From a virus: a DNA stretch of 61,161 nt. The notes beneath the pieces were generated by a model. The model was not told where the DNA came from. It searched no databases and was given only the letters and a program-made list of their open reading frames with translations. The stretch spans positions 1 through 61,161 of the IMG/VR virus record IMGVR_UViG_3300050343_000157. One strand, given 5' to 3'. Position 1 is the stretch's first letter, and each line of letters starts with the position of its first letter. Positions 37,255-46,922 of this stretch are shown in pieces. The position numbers and the translations under genes are program-made.

Positions 37255-39880
37255 TTATTTGTGTTTTTAATGTTTCTATTTCTGCTTTTAGTTCTTGTAT
37301 TGCTTTTACTAAAGTTGGAATCATATCCCCCATTTTTAAAGATTTCTTTGTTTCCTCATCATTATATTTATAATCATCAACTAAATCAGGCAAAACATCT
37401 GCAACTTCTTGGGCTACAAAACCTGCAATATTTTTTCCATCTCCATTTTTCCAGTCAAATCTTCTTGGTTGTAGTTTCATCACTTCACTTAAACCTGTTT
37501 CAAGTGGTTTAATATTTTCTTTTAAAGTAACATCTGAAATAGCACTTATAGATGTACTTGTAGCGTGTATTTGTCCTGCGCCAGATACAAAAAATCTATA
37601 ATTATTGCTATTCATATCATAAACGTGCCACGCGTTAGTTCCAGCAGTTCCATCAATTGAAGCATATGCCTCGCCGTTAGGATCAAGTCTATATCCAGTT
37701 TGAGTCGAAATATCAAGATTTGTTCTTGAAATTAAAATAATTCCATCATTTCTTATACGCATTTTTTCTGTAGCAGCTCCTACTCCTGTTGATGTTGCAA
37801 ACGTTAAATAAGAATCACCATAAGCAGATGCAAAATTGCAATTTATATAAGAAGATACTCTTGGAGCACTAATATCTGCTGTATAGAATTCAATACCGCT
37901 TAATAATTCATTTGTAGCAGCAGTAGTGTCTAAACTTGATAATCTTATGCCAGGTTGTCTTAAAGTAGCTATTTCTAACTTAGCATTAGGCGTAGTCGTC
38001 CCGATTCCTACGTTTGCATTTGAATCAACGTTTATGGCTATTGTCCCACTAGCAGAACCTACATATACAGCGAAAGGATTTGTTGTATTTGAATTAATAG
38101 TCATTGTTTGACTATTCCCATGCCATGTTTGAAATTGCACACCATTAACATTAGAGTTTGCTTGGTATCTAGTAAATAAATCTCCAGCACTTTGAACATG
38201 TAAAGGTTGTTGAGGCGAAGTCGTTCCAATCCCAAAGTTGCTGTTATACCATGTGCCTATAAATCCTCCAGTATCATAAAAACTAATAGCATTTGCTGCT
38301 CCACTTGTTCCACCTTTTATTTGTAACGTATCTGTTCCACTTACGAAACCTATCATATCAATAGCCGCACTTCCGGTATTTCTTATGCCTTGTAAAAACT
38401 TACCATTAGTTGTCATCCTAACATCACCTGAACTACCTATAGTAAATTTTGGTGTAGTTGTTCCGGAGCTACTTGTGTAAAACTCAAAACTTGTGCTACC
38501 ACCTGTTGATTTAGAATATATTTCAGCTGTACCTGCCGTCGAATTATATTGTAACTGTAATGAGTTGTTTGCGCTTGGTGTAGCACCCATAATATACATT
38601 ATACCAGAACTGCCTATACGCATTCTTTCTGTATCAGAAGTTCCAGCATGAAATTGTAAAGCATCTGTTGAACTTGAACAAATAATTGATGCTCTTTTAT
38701 CTCCAGCTCCATCATTCCATCCAATTCTATTTCCATCGCCAGTTCCTTGAGCCATACTTAATCCAAATTGAGGATTTGTTTGCCCAATTCCGACGTTGCC
38801 GCTAGGTTGTATTGTCATTTTAGCATCTGATAGAGTAACATTGTTACCATTTACTTCATTATTATTTGCAAAAATTAAATCTCCACGACCTTGCGTTGTT
38901 GTTCTTTTAAAGAAAATACCGGATTTTACATAAGTATTATTGCTAAGCATGCTAAAACCAATACTTGCAGAATCACCATCAGTGTCATTTTCATTTGCTA
39001 AAAGTAAATTATTTGCATCTCCTGATGCGTTACCAGTAACAGTTAATTTTCTTCCAGGCACAGTCGTTCCTATTCCTACTTTTTGATTAAAATAAGTATT
39101 ACCATTTTGCAGCATTACCATATGATAGTAACTAGCAGTACCCAATCTATACGATTCATCAGAAGCTAAAACTAAAGCAGAACCCATTACAGTATCAGTC
39201 GCTGGTTTTGTAATAAATAAACCTGACCTTGTATTTTCTGACCTTAATTGTAAAGAAGCATCTGTATTCCTCTTTAAATAATTTAATCCATTTGTGGCTG
39301 TAATTTGAGTTGTTTGTACAGTTCCTGCAAAAGTTGCGTTTCCAGAAGTTAATGCTAAATCATCTGTGGATGCATCGTGTGACAAATATAAACCTCCGTT
39401 TACGTGAGTTATTGCACTTTTGGTAGTACTATCAGCATCTTCTAATACTATATTTCCTGTACTATATGTATTTCCATTTGCTTTTATAAATAATGCAATA
39501 TTAGAATCAGCAGTTAATCCAACTCCTACATTTCCTGCAAAAGTTGCATTGCCAGTAAACGATGGTGAAGCCAATGGAGCTTTTAATCCAATGCTTGTTG
39601 CCGTGGTAGTAGCAAAGTTAGGATCATCTCCAAGAGCAGCAGCTAATTCATTAAGTGTATTAAGAGTTGCAGGTGACGAATCAACTAAATTAGTTATCTG
39701 TGTACCCACATAGCTTTCTGTAGCAAAACTATTTGTAGATAAGTAAGAACCCACTCTAGCATCCGTGTAATACAAATTGCTGCCCTCACCAATATGTGCG
39801 GTAGTTATACCGTGGCTAGCATGCAAATTACTCTGGACTATTACCCCGTCTGATATAAGTTTTACTTTAGTTTGCGCCAT
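37247..39880 (-). CDS. Tail fibre protein with C-terminal S74 intramolecular chaperone, 877 aa
   Basis: The N-terminus repeats TTAHIGEGSNLYYTDARVGS, and residues about 75-120 (LAAALGDDPNFATTTATSIG, LKAPLASPSFTG) are nearly identical to a segment of the 1164-residue gene. The body contains many NVGIGTT/SP repeats. The last about 100 residues (SDVTLKENIKPLETGLSEVM, then GFVAQEVADVLPDLVDD and a coiled-coil AIQELKAEIETLK) form an S74 endosialidase-type intramolecular chaperone that trimerises the fibre and then cuts itself off. The cleavage-site consensus SD.RLK is changed to SDVTLK. Confidence 0.85.
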   Translation of the reverse strand: MAQTKVKLISDGVIVQSNLHASHGITTAHIGEGSNLYYTDARVGSYLSTNSFATESYVGTQITNLVDSSPATLNTLNELAAALGDDPNFATTTATSIGLKAPLASPSFTGNATFAGNVGVGLTADSNIALFIKANGNTYSTGNIVLEDADSTTKSAITHVNGGLYLSHDASTDDLALTSGNATFAGTVQTTQITATNGLNYLKRNTDASLQLRSENTRSGLFITKPATDTVMGSALVLASDESYRLGTASYYHMVMLQNGNTYFNQKVGIGTTVPGRKLTVTGNASGDANNLLLANENDTDGDSASIGFSMLSNNTYVKSGIFFKRTTTQGRGDLIFANNNEVNGNNVTLSDAKMTIQPSGNVGIGQTNPQFGLSMAQGTGDGNRIGWNDGAGDKRASIICSSSTDALQFHAGTSDTERMRIGSSGIMYIMGATPSANNSLQLQYNSTAGTAEIYSKSTGGSTSFEFYTSSSGTTTPKFTIGSSGDVRMTTNGKFLQGIRNTGSAAIDMIGFVSGTDTLQIKGGTSGAANAISFYDTGGFIGTWYNSNFGIGTTSPQQPLHVQSAGDLFTRYQANSNVNGVQFQTWHGNSQTMTINSNTTNPFAVYVGSASGTIAINVDSNANVGIGTTTPNAKLEIATLRQPGIRLSSLDTTAATNELLSGIEFYTADISAPRVSSYINCNFASAYGDSYLTFATSTGVGAATEKMRIRNDGIILISRTNLDISTQTGYRLDPNGEAYASIDGTAGTNAWHVYDMNSNNYRFFVSGAGQIHATSTSISAISDVTLKENIKPLETGLSEVMKLQPRRFDWKNGDGKNIAGFVAQEVADVLPDLVDDYKYNDEETKKSLKMGDMIPTLVKAIQELKAEIETLKTQING

Positions 39881-39881
39881 A

Positions 39882-42800
39882 TTAATTATTTTCTAACGTT
39901 TCTATTCTAGCTTTTAAGCTATCGTTATCTGCTTTTAATTCTTGTATTGATTTAATTAAAAAAGGAACTAAATTAGAATAACTTATTCCTTCAATTTGTT
40001 CATCTTTACTAAACACTACCTCTGGAATTATTTCATTTGTTTCTTCAGCTATTAAACCAAAACCAGGTTCATTAGTATTTACATCTGTAAATCTTACAGT
40101 TCGTAATGAGTTAACTTTATCTAAACAATTTTCAAGATTTACTATATTAGTTTTATATCGTTCAGAAGATGTTTGATAAAATAATTCGCCATCTGAAGTA
40201 CGGTAACTTACATCAGGATGAACTTGAGTTTTTCCATCTAATCCTGGCATGAGAATTCTACCTGTTACCCCAATATTCATTCTTGTTACAAAAGTTGTTG
40301 AACCTTTATAATATCCGCCAAATTGAATATCAGCAGTTTGGGATGCGACTGTAGTATTATTAAATCTTATTTCCCCAGAACTTCTTGCTGTATTTGGTTG
40401 AGTAATTGTACCATTTGAATACATTAAATTAGAAGTTATAGAACCTGATAAGCCATCTCCTGCGGTATTTAAAACTATACCATATTCTCCTGGATCAGTA
40501 TCTCCATAAGCCGCAAACGCTGTTGACATATTAGTATAAGAACTTATATCTGCTCTTGCTTCTATAATGCCATTGGATTTTATCCGCATTCTTTCTAATT
40601 GGTTTGTAGCAAACCTCATATAGTCATCTCCGTGTACATATTGAATATATCCTTCATTTACTGCTTCTGGGTCAGCAAAAGCTATTGTCGCTGCTCCTGT
40701 ACTTGGAGTAGCTAAAGTAATTCCAAAATTATTGTTATTTTCAAAGACTATATCATCTGCATTTGACCAAATAGTTGTTACCCCTGAATCACTTGCTGAA
40801 ACTTGTAATTTTGTAGCTGAATCTATTTTAGCAACTCCATTTCCTATTAAAACTGCTCCAGAACTATCTATATGCATTCTTTCTGTTACTGAACCACCAT
40901 CAGGCATTGTATAAAATCTTAAAGAACTTCCAGGTGTTCCACCTGTAGCATTTAAAAACCCTGATATTTTTGCTCTACCTGCAGATAATTGAATACCTGT
41001 TTCAGCATTATAAGCATTTACACCATCTAAATATAAAACAGTACCTGAACTGCCTTTTGTTATATTTACTTGCCCTGCGCTTGTAATACGCATTTTTTCA
41101 TTTGATGCAGATAAACCTTGAGTATAAAAAATAATAGGGTCTGTTCCTTCTGTTCCAATAGCCAAACCATCTAATGCTGTTTGTGCATTAATATATCCCC
41201 TATTAGTTAAAATATCACTTCTACCACTACCACCAACTCCAAGCATAGCGCCTCTACCATCACTATTTTCAACTTCTACCATAGTAGTAGAAGTATTGCT
41301 ACTAGTTTCTTTTACTCTAATTCTAGGACTAGCTCCTTCTATATCTAACAGATAATTAGGCGAATCCGTCCCGATTCCGACGTTTTGAGCTTCGGAAATC
41401 CACATGGCATCTTTTGCTACATTGTTTTGTAAAACTCCAAACTTTAAACCCGTGCTTCTTGCTGCTGCTGAACTAAAATCTGCTGTTCTATAACCCATAA
41501 TATTTGAGCCAACATCAGCACCACTTGCACTACCTGCTGCTAATACTAATTTTGCATAAGGAGCAGTAGAACTTGTTTGACCAGATGCTTTGACTAATAA
41601 TACAGGGCTTGCATCATCTTGTTCAATATGTAAAATTTCTGCAGGCGAATCCGTTCCGATACCGAGATTACCACCATTGTCCATCACAACATCTTTGTTG
41701 GTTTTTAATCTTAACTGATAATTATTATTTGCACCAATGTATATTTCATCACCAGCACCTGCTCTTAAATAACAAGCATCTGTACCGGCATCTAAAATTT
41801 CAAAGAAACTATCACCATCAGTGTTAAATTTTGTTGATGGACCATTTATAGTTAAATTAGAATCAATTGTAACATTACCTGCAAAAGTTGCATTGCCATT
41901 TGTTGCTATTTCTAAAACTTGTCCATTTGGAGTAGTTGTATTTCCACTTTGTACATAAAACCTTAAATTAGTTTCATTAAATATACCCCAAGAAAAATCT
42001 GTTCGTGTTAATGCAAATTGAGATACATTACTATTTGATGCACCATCTATAATTATTTTGTCTGTTGTTACACTACCAGAAAAAGTTGCATCACCCGTAA
42101 ATGACGGTGAGGCTAATGGCGCTTTTAATCCAATGCTTGTGGCTGTAGTTGTGGCAAAGTTTGGATCATCGCCTAATGCTGCCGCTAGTTCATTTAAAGT
42201 ATCTAACGTTGTAGGAGCCGAAGCAACTAACCCTGCAACTTCTGTATCTACATAGTTTTCTGTTGCGTAACTGTTTGTTGTTAAATAATTACCAACTTCT
42301 GTTGGAAATGATGTAGCTGTTGCCACACTAGAAGAGTTACCTAGCCAAAAATTATCGTTAGCAATATTAGGAATATCGTTTGTTCTAAGTATTGATGACA
42401 CTAATAACGAGCCTGAATTGCCACCAGAAGATCTTGCAATTTTAGCAATATTTTGGATTAAATTGCTGCCGGTTGGTTTTGTCATTGTTAAACCACCACC
42501 AGCTTTTACATATACTGTATCATTTGATGCTGTACTTGTGCCGTCAATTGTGTCTGTTGTAATGTTTCTTAAATAGCCACCTGTAATTGCATAGCCTTCT
42601 GCATTTACAGCAAGTGTAGTTAATAACAATCCTGCTGCTGGCATTTTAGCACTATTGCTTGCATCTGCTGGTGCTATTTGTAATCTTGCTGAATTACCAA
42701 CGTTACCGCTAATGTATACCGGAGTCCCTTTGGCTATACTTGCAGTATGTGTATTTTTTACAGGCACAATTACAGAACCAGCTTGTAAACTGTCTGCTTG

Positions 42801-43376
42801 CGTAGCTGATGCAATACTAATAACCTCTATGTCCACCCCATTTGCTGGAGCTGCATCAAAACCAAGTGTAGTCCCGTCAACACTGTAGGTATTTTTAAAT
42901 TGATAAACACCATTTAAAAATATTAAAGTTTTAACTTCATTGTCTATAGCATTCGCTAACGTAAAATCTGTCGCTGAGCCATTACCCGTAAAGTTATCTT
43001 GATAAATAACAGTAGGCCCTGTGTTTATGGCCGAAATAGAAATAACCTCTATACTGTGACCACTAATTGGTGCAGTTGTAAAGGTTATTGTTGATCCCGA
43101 TACGGAATACGTATCTTTTTCTTGATAAACACCATCTATGTATATTTGTGTTTGATCTTCATCAGTAATTGAATTTTGTAAATCAAAAGATACTCCAGCT
43201 CCATCTCCGGTAAAATTATCTCTGTAAATTACGGAAGCCGAATCACTTGCCCCAGCTTCTGCAAAAGATAAATTACCAGCGCCATCAGTCGTTACGACTT
43301 GTCCACTAGTACCATCTGACGCGGGAAAAGTATACGCGTCGTTAATTCTTATATTACTAAGAAAACGTTTTGCCAT
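39882..43376 (-). CDS. Tail fibre protein with S74 chaperone, 1164 aa
   Basis: The N-terminal 180 residues carry two copies of a beta-sandwich repeat (YRDNFTGDGAGVSFDLQNSI and YQDNFTGNGSATDFTLANAI). Then come a domain with TGGYLRNITTDTIDG, the segment shared with the 877-residue fibre, and many GNLGIGTDSP repeats. The C-terminus SSERYKTNIVNLENCLDKVN, GFGLIAEETNEIIPEVVF, then a coiled coil, is an S74 self-cleaving chaperone. Middle member of a three-fibre array. Confidence 0.85.
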   Translation of the reverse strand: MAKRFLSNIRINDAYTFPASDGTSGQVVTTDGAGNLSFAEAGASDSASVIYRDNFTGDGAGVSFDLQNSITDEDQTQIYIDGVYQEKDTYSVSGSTITFTTAPISGHSIEVISISAINTGPTVIYQDNFTGNGSATDFTLANAIDNEVKTLIFLNGVYQFKNTYSVDGTTLGFDAAPANGVDIEVISIASATQADSLQAGSVIVPVKNTHTASIAKGTPVYISGNVGNSARLQIAPADASNSAKMPAAGLLLTTLAVNAEGYAITGGYLRNITTDTIDGTSTASNDTVYVKAGGGLTMTKPTGSNLIQNIAKIARSSGGNSGSLLVSSILRTNDIPNIANDNFWLGNSSSVATATSFPTEVGNYLTTNSYATENYVDTEVAGLVASAPTTLDTLNELAAALGDDPNFATTTATSIGLKAPLASPSFTGDATFSGSVTTDKIIIDGASNSNVSQFALTRTDFSWGIFNETNLRFYVQSGNTTTPNGQVLEIATNGNATFAGNVTIDSNLTINGPSTKFNTDGDSFFEILDAGTDACYLRAGAGDEIYIGANNNYQLRLKTNKDVVMDNGGNLGIGTDSPAEILHIEQDDASPVLLVKASGQTSSTAPYAKLVLAAGSASGADVGSNIMGYRTADFSSAAARSTGLKFGVLQNNVAKDAMWISEAQNVGIGTDSPNYLLDIEGASPRIRVKETSSNTSTTMVEVENSDGRGAMLGVGGSGRSDILTNRGYINAQTALDGLAIGTEGTDPIIFYTQGLSASNEKMRITSAGQVNITKGSSGTVLYLDGVNAYNAETGIQLSAGRAKISGFLNATGGTPGSSLRFYTMPDGGSVTERMHIDSSGAVLIGNGVAKIDSATKLQVSASDSGVTTIWSNADDIVFENNNNFGITLATPSTGAATIAFADPEAVNEGYIQYVHGDDYMRFATNQLERMRIKSNGIIEARADISSYTNMSTAFAAYGDTDPGEYGIVLNTAGDGLSGSITSNLMYSNGTITQPNTARSSGEIRFNNTTVASQTADIQFGGYYKGSTTFVTRMNIGVTGRILMPGLDGKTQVHPDVSYRTSDGELFYQTSSERYKTNIVNLENCLDKVNSLRTVRFTDVNTNEPGFGLIAEETNEIIPEVVFSKDEQIEGISYSNLVPFLIKSIQELKADNDSLKARIETLENN

Positions 43377-43387
43377 ATTAAATTATA

Positions 43388-44407
43388 TTAACCTATTTTA
43401 CTAACCAGTACTTTTATATCTCCAGAGGCAGGAGCAGAAGCGAAGCTTACAGTAACGGTGTTAGTATTTGTTCTTACTACATCGGCATAAACCGTGTCAA
43501 GCGAGCTTGTATCGTAAAGCTGTACAATAACATCTTGTGTTCCTAAGTTATGATTAACAGCAATTGAAGTTGCTGAGCCATCACCAATCGCTACAGAGTA
43601 TGTGCTTTCTTGTACGTTTTGTATTGTTTTATAGTTTGTACCGTCTTTAGTAAGTTCCCAAATATCAGAACCTTCATTCCATCTTAATGCTACATTTGTA
43701 GCCGTACCTCTTTCAACTTCAATACCAGCATTTTCGCTTGGTGTTCCAGTTTCATTACTATTTAAAGTAATTATATTGTCAGCAAGATTTATTGTTTCTG
43801 TATTTACAGTAGTTGTCGTACCAGAAACCGTTAAATTTCCAGAAACTATTAAGTTTCCAGAAACTGTAGGATTTGCAACTAAACCAATTTGTATTTGATT
43901 ATTACTTACTGTAGTGTCTATTTCATTAGCTGTGCCAGTGAATGTTAATGTGTCAGTTCCAACTGAAACAATATCATCGGATCCGCTATCGGCCGCAATT
44001 GTTAAATCCGTACTAATAGCAACTGTTCCAGCAGCTGTTAATCTACCTTGAGCATCTACCGTAAAAGTTGGTATTGCCGTAGCAGAACCATATGAAGCGG
44101 CTGTTACTGCTGTGTCAGCTAAAGTTATAGTTTGTGTGTGTTGGCCCGATGTTGTATTAACTGTTCCTGTTAATCCAGTTCCAGCCGTTATATTAACACC
44201 GGTAATATCACCACCTACATTTATCCAACCCTCGTCTTGACCGTTTATTTGCTTTTCGCTGTAAACCTTTAGTTGATGGGCTGCTGTGTTATATATTATA
44301 TATCCCTCAGTTAGCCCCGCGCTAGGATCCGTGCCTACTTTCTGAATTACTGCATTTTGTAATTCGTTTTTGTTTAAATTAATGTCTGTTAAATATGAGA
44401 GTGCCAT
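43388..44407 (-). CDS. Tail fibre/baseplate-type beta-repeat protein, 339 aa
   Basis: YLTDINLNKNELQNAVIQKV is an N-terminal attachment segment found in several marine phage fibres. It is followed by Thr/Gly/Ala-rich beta repeats (ITAGTGLTGTVNTTSGQHTQ; VSGNLIVSGNLTVSGTTTTV) and a C-terminal domain IAVNHNLGTQDVIVQLYDTS typical of phage fibre adaptors. No S74 domain. Lies directly upstream of the 1164-residue fibre with an 11-base gap. Confidence 0.75.
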   Translation of the reverse strand: MALSYLTDINLNKNELQNAVIQKVGTDPSAGLTEGYIIYNTAAHQLKVYSEKQINGQDEGWINVGGDITGVNITAGTGLTGTVNTTSGQHTQTITLADTAVTAASYGSATAIPTFTVDAQGRLTAAGTVAISTDLTIAADSGSDDIVSVGTDTLTFTGTANEIDTTVSNNQIQIGLVANPTVSGNLIVSGNLTVSGTTTTVNTETINLADNIITLNSNETGTPSENAGIEVERGTATNVALRWNEGSDIWELTKDGTNYKTIQNVQESTYSVAIGDGSATSIAVNHNLGTQDVIVQLYDTSSLDTVYADVVRTNTNTVTVSFASAPASGDIKVLVSKIG

Positions 44408-44413
44408 AGTTTA

Positions 44414-45112
44414 TTAGTTTACGTATACTTTGCCTTGAAAAGAGGCTTTAAATGTTATAGTGAAATTGTTGTTATCTGTGTGCTGTATATCTCCAACCAC
44501 ATGAGAGCCCGCAGAATCAACAGTTGTTACTGAAGGAAATTTTCCTAAACTGTGTGTTATTGTTTTTGCAACTCCCGCGGAAAAATTTATATTAGGAGAC
44601 GTGAAATTTTTATCTGTTCTACCAGAGTTGTCTAAATTAAATATATAATATTTATTATCCCTAAGCGTACCATTACCGCTTAAATAGCTTAAATTAAAAG
44701 TTAAAAAATTATCACTGGGATCTGCTTGTGTTGCGCTTAAAAAAGCGTAGTGACCAAACTCACTTATATTATCTACATTAGATATTTTTAAACCTTGATC
44801 CACTAAATGATTGTAAAACTCTGTTATATTTAAATTATCTAAATTATTTACTGAAACTTTTAATGATGTTATTGAGCTAAAATCAATACCACTTCCACCG
44901 GCTGGTAATTTAAAATGACCAGAAGCTAAAGATATGTTTTCTGGTATAAATTTATTTACAACACCATTTAAGTTTATCAAGCCAGATGTATTAAAAAACT
45001 CCGATATTTTTTCAAACGAAAAATTCTTTGTTCCTCCTCCAGAATCAGAACCAATAACTTTATCGTTCTTACTAGGCGTAGTATCTAGTCCATATGTATT
45101 AATTCTAGCCAT
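44414..45112 (-). CDS. Tail protein with MARI-type attachment domain, 232 aa
   Basis: The first about 50 residues (ARINTYGLDTTPSKNDKVIG, GGTKNFSFEKISEFFN) match the N-terminus of the 1340-residue fibre at 48843-52865 in pattern. The C-terminal part (AKTITHSLGKFPSVTTVDSA, FTITFKASFQGKVYVN) is a beta-sandwich often ending fibre adaptors. Probably binds the same tail site as the long fibre. Confidence 0.7.
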   Translation of the reverse strand: MARINTYGLDTTPSKNDKVIGSDSGGGTKNFSFEKISEFFNTSGLINLNGVVNKFIPENISLASGHFKLPAGGSGIDFSSITSLKVSVNNLDNLNITEFYNHLVDQGLKISNVDNISEFGHYAFLSATQADPSDNFLTFNLSYLSGNGTLRDNKYYIFNLDNSGRTDKNFTSPNINFSAGVAKTITHSLGKFPSVTTVDSAGSHVVGDIQHTDNNNFTITFKASFQGKVYVN

Positions 45113-45115
45113 TAA

Positions 45116-45577
45116 TTATTTTTTAAATATACTTGTAACCTTTTCACTACTTCGTCCACCAAAGTAAGCTAAAACTACTGCCATCATTACTTTTTCAAAT
45201 GTGTCGTTCCAGGTTACTCCTATATGAAATGGTATCGATTCAACACTATCTAATATTCCTGCTAAAGAGAATATAACAATACACCACACTAAAACTAATG
45301 GGCGTACGTTTTTAGAAAGCCATGAATCTGATATTGAGTCGGCTTGCCACCTTGAGGTGACAGCTTCCATTTCTTTATTTTGTTGTTCAAATATAAGTTG
45401 TTGTAATTTTATTTTTTCTTCGCTACTTACATCAGATTTGCCTATTGCAGCTATAGCTTCAGCTGGTGTTGATACACCACTAATTAAATTGCCTAATGCA
45501 GGGTTAACCAATGAAGCTGCACCAAACAATAGTTTACCTACTGTGGTTTCCGCAAATTTCTTTTTTGGTTTACTCAT
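45116..45577 (-). CDS. Holin-like protein (3TM holin type)
   Basis: 153 residues with a hydrophobic N-terminal helix (about 14-35), membrane segments near 91-110 (VRPLVLVWCIVIFSLAGIL) and 128-145 (VMMAVVLAYFGG), and the phrase SWLSKNVRPLVLVW, which recurs in the 3TM 'holin for gene-transfer release' type family. EKVTSIFKK is a basic cytoplasmic tail. It is about 37 kb from the endolysin gene but in the same late operon. It shares an ATGA overlap with a small upstream gene. Confidence 0.75.
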   Translation of the reverse strand: MSKPKKKFAETTVGKLLFGAASLVNPALGNLISGVSTPAEAIAAIGKSDVSSEEKIKLQQLIFEQQNKEMEAVTSRWQADSISDSWLSKNVRPLVLVWCIVIFSLAGILDSVESIPFHIGVTWNDTFEKVMMAVVLAYFGGRSSEKVTSIFKK

Positions 45578-45738
45578 GATTTTTTCATTTTATATGGAAC
45601 AATTTTATTCAATGCATTCTGTCTAGCCTCACAACCACAAGGTATGTTTAAACCAGAAGAAACTTTATCTACTACGCGTTTTATGCCTGTAGCTTTAGTA
45701 AACTTTGCAATTGAATCGCCTAAACCTCTACTTTCCAT
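45574..45738 (-). CDS. Small conserved phage protein, 54 aa
   Basis: MESRGLGDSIAKFTKATGIK, RVVDKV...IPCGCEARQNAL, NKIVPYKMKK. The GLGD.I.K.TKATGIK..VD ...CGCE.R...LN...PY pattern is one I recognise from small proteins of Bacteroidota phages. CGCE is a possible metal site. The stop overlaps the holin-like start (ATGA) and it begins one base after the next gene's stop. Confidence 0.7.
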   Translation of the reverse strand: MESRGLGDSIAKFTKATGIKRVVDKVSSGLNIPCGCEARQNALNKIVPYKMKKS

Positions 45739-46026
45739 TTAACAATTCCATTTTCTTCTAGCAGCTCTACCTCTTTCAGACGTCCAGCTTTTTGATCTTG
45801 CACAAAATGATTTACGTCTTTTCGCAGCCTTACTTCCTTTCTTTAATTTAGATGGAGGTGTTGTAACTGCTGTTTTAAGTTTACTGCCTGGATTATCTCT
45901 TCTGTATTTAGCCACACCTTTTTTAGACATACCACCGCCGGCTTTTGAACCAGTGCCGCCTTTCTTATTTACTTTAGTGTAATAGCCTTTAGACTTTTTT
46001 CTTGATGGTGCTTTTTTACTTGGCAT
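45739..46026 (-). CDS. Lys/Arg-rich small protein, DUF6321-like, 95 aa
   Basis: PSKKAPSRKKSKGYYTKVNK, then GVAKYRRDNPGSKLKTAVTT, KRRKSFCARSKSWTSERGR and a final ARRKWNC. It resembles, from memory, the DUF6321 family found in marine phages (a G.AKY.R..GS.LK core followed by a SF.AR segment). Very basic; may bind nucleic acid or be a capsid cement. One of four micro-genes packed between holin and GroES. Confidence 0.65.
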   Translation of the reverse strand: MPSKKAPSRKKSKGYYTKVNKKGGTGSKAGGGMSKKGVAKYRRDNPGSKLKTAVTTPPSKLKKGSKAAKRRKSFCARSKSWTSERGRAARRKWNC

Positions 46027-46028
46027 AA

Positions 46029-46139
46029 CTATTTTTTCTTTTTCTTTTTTAGCATTTTAAAATCAGCACCTGTAATTTTATCATACGGAGGCGCCATTTT
46101 AGCTATTCTAAGTTGATTTGCAGTTAATTTTTTTTTCAT
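46029..46139 (-). CDS. Micro-protein, 36 aa
   Basis: MKKKLTANQLRIAKMAPPYD, KITGADFKMLKKKKKK. The phrase APPYDKITGADF is a small conserved element I recall from phages next to DUF6321-like genes. Ends in poly-Lys. Start shares an ATGA overlap with the preceding gene. Confidence 0.6.
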   Translation of the reverse strand: MKKKLTANQLRIAKMAPPYDKITGADFKMLKKKKKK

Positions 46140-46225
46140 TTTTTATAAGATGATTTTTTCTTTGTTTTTTTCATGTAAGACTTTTTAACTTTAAGCCCAC
46201 CACCTTTTTTGCTTTTTCCTGGCAT
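46136..46225 (-). CDS. Micro-protein, 29 aa, Lys/Gly-rich
   Basis: MPGKSKKGGGLKVKKSYMKK, TKKKSSYKK. Half its residues are Lys. Short but framed by genes on both sides with an ATGA overlap at its stop and a 2-base gap to the next start, which supports translation. No known function. Confidence 0.5.
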   Translation of the reverse strand: MPGKSKKGGGLKVKKSYMKKTKKKSSYKK

Positions 46226-46227
46226 AA

Positions 46228-46668
46228 TTATCTGTTTTTATCTTTGATCATATCGTCTATAGCTTTATTATAAACTTTATCTGTATACGATCTGTTATTA
46301 AAAAATTTACTTCTTGTTCCTGTTGGTAAGTCTTCTTCTGCAAGCATTATACGATACACTCGTTTAATTAATTGCTTACATTTAAAACTTGTTTTGTATA
46401 TGGTGTATTTTTGTAATTTACCATTCCGTTCTCTCCAAACATCAATCCAACCCTCTCTTCTTAGCCTTTCCCACCTGTCTTTATCCCAACTGTAGGTGTA
46501 AACACCATCAATAAATTCATTACGTGTAAATCGATCTTTGCAATCTAAATAGATCAGTAATTCAAGATCAGCATCCTTTATATTATAAGTTTTACAGGCC
46601 CATTTACGAATGAGCCTGTAATATTTTAATAAATTTAAATCTTTTATGTCATCTGTACTTATTCTCAT
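46228..46668 (-). CDS. Probable winged-helix-type protein, 146 aa
   Basis: LNLLKYYRLIRKWACKTYNI, KDADLELLIYLDCKDRFTRN, WDKDRWERLRREGWIDVWRE, KLQKYTIYKTSFKCKQLI. The order helix-helix-HTH-like-beta wing (DRWERLRREGWI then KLQKYTI) fits a MarR-like winged helix, and I recall relatives near capsid genes in crAss-like phages. It overlaps groES by 4 bases. May be a late-gene regulator or structural protein. Confidence 0.55.
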   Translation of the reverse strand: MRISTDDIKDLNLLKYYRLIRKWACKTYNIKDADLELLIYLDCKDRFTRNEFIDGVYTYSWDKDRWERLRREGWIDVWRERNGKLQKYTIYKTSFKCKQLIKRVYRIMLAEEDLPTGTRSKFFNNRSYTDKVYNKAIDDMIKDKNR

Positions 46669-46922
46669 TCTACAAGTACTATATCACCAAGCTTTAATAC
46701 ATAATACAGTTGATCTTTCCATTCAATACCGTGACCGGCTACTTTATCGTAATGAACTATATCATCTTTACTAAGGCCTTCTGCTAAATTACCAGCAGAT
46801 ATTACTTTGCCTTTTAAATATCTAACATCTTTGTTTTGATCTTCAGTTAGTTCTAAACCACCAACTTTCTTTGGTGCTTCTTTTATTTTTTCTATGACTA
46901 CGTAGTAATTAATTGCTTTCAT
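46665..46922 (-). CDS. groS: GroES-type co-chaperonin
   Basis: 85 residues, slightly shorter than E. coli GroES (97). Pattern: INYYVVIEKIKEAPKKVGGL for the first strands and roof, DVRYLKGKVISAGNLAEGLS in the middle, then DDIVHYDKVAGHGIEWKDQL and VLKLGDIVLVE as the closing strands. The mobile loop that docks GroEL is short and polar here (GGLELTEDQN). It follows groEL with a 14-base overlap, the reverse of the normal bacterial groES-groEL order, indicating independent origin of the cassette. Confidence 0.85.
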   Translation of the reverse strand: MKAINYYVVIEKIKEAPKKVGGLELTEDQNKDVRYLKGKVISAGNLAEGLSKDDIVHYDKVAGHGIEWKDQLYYVLKLGDIVLVE

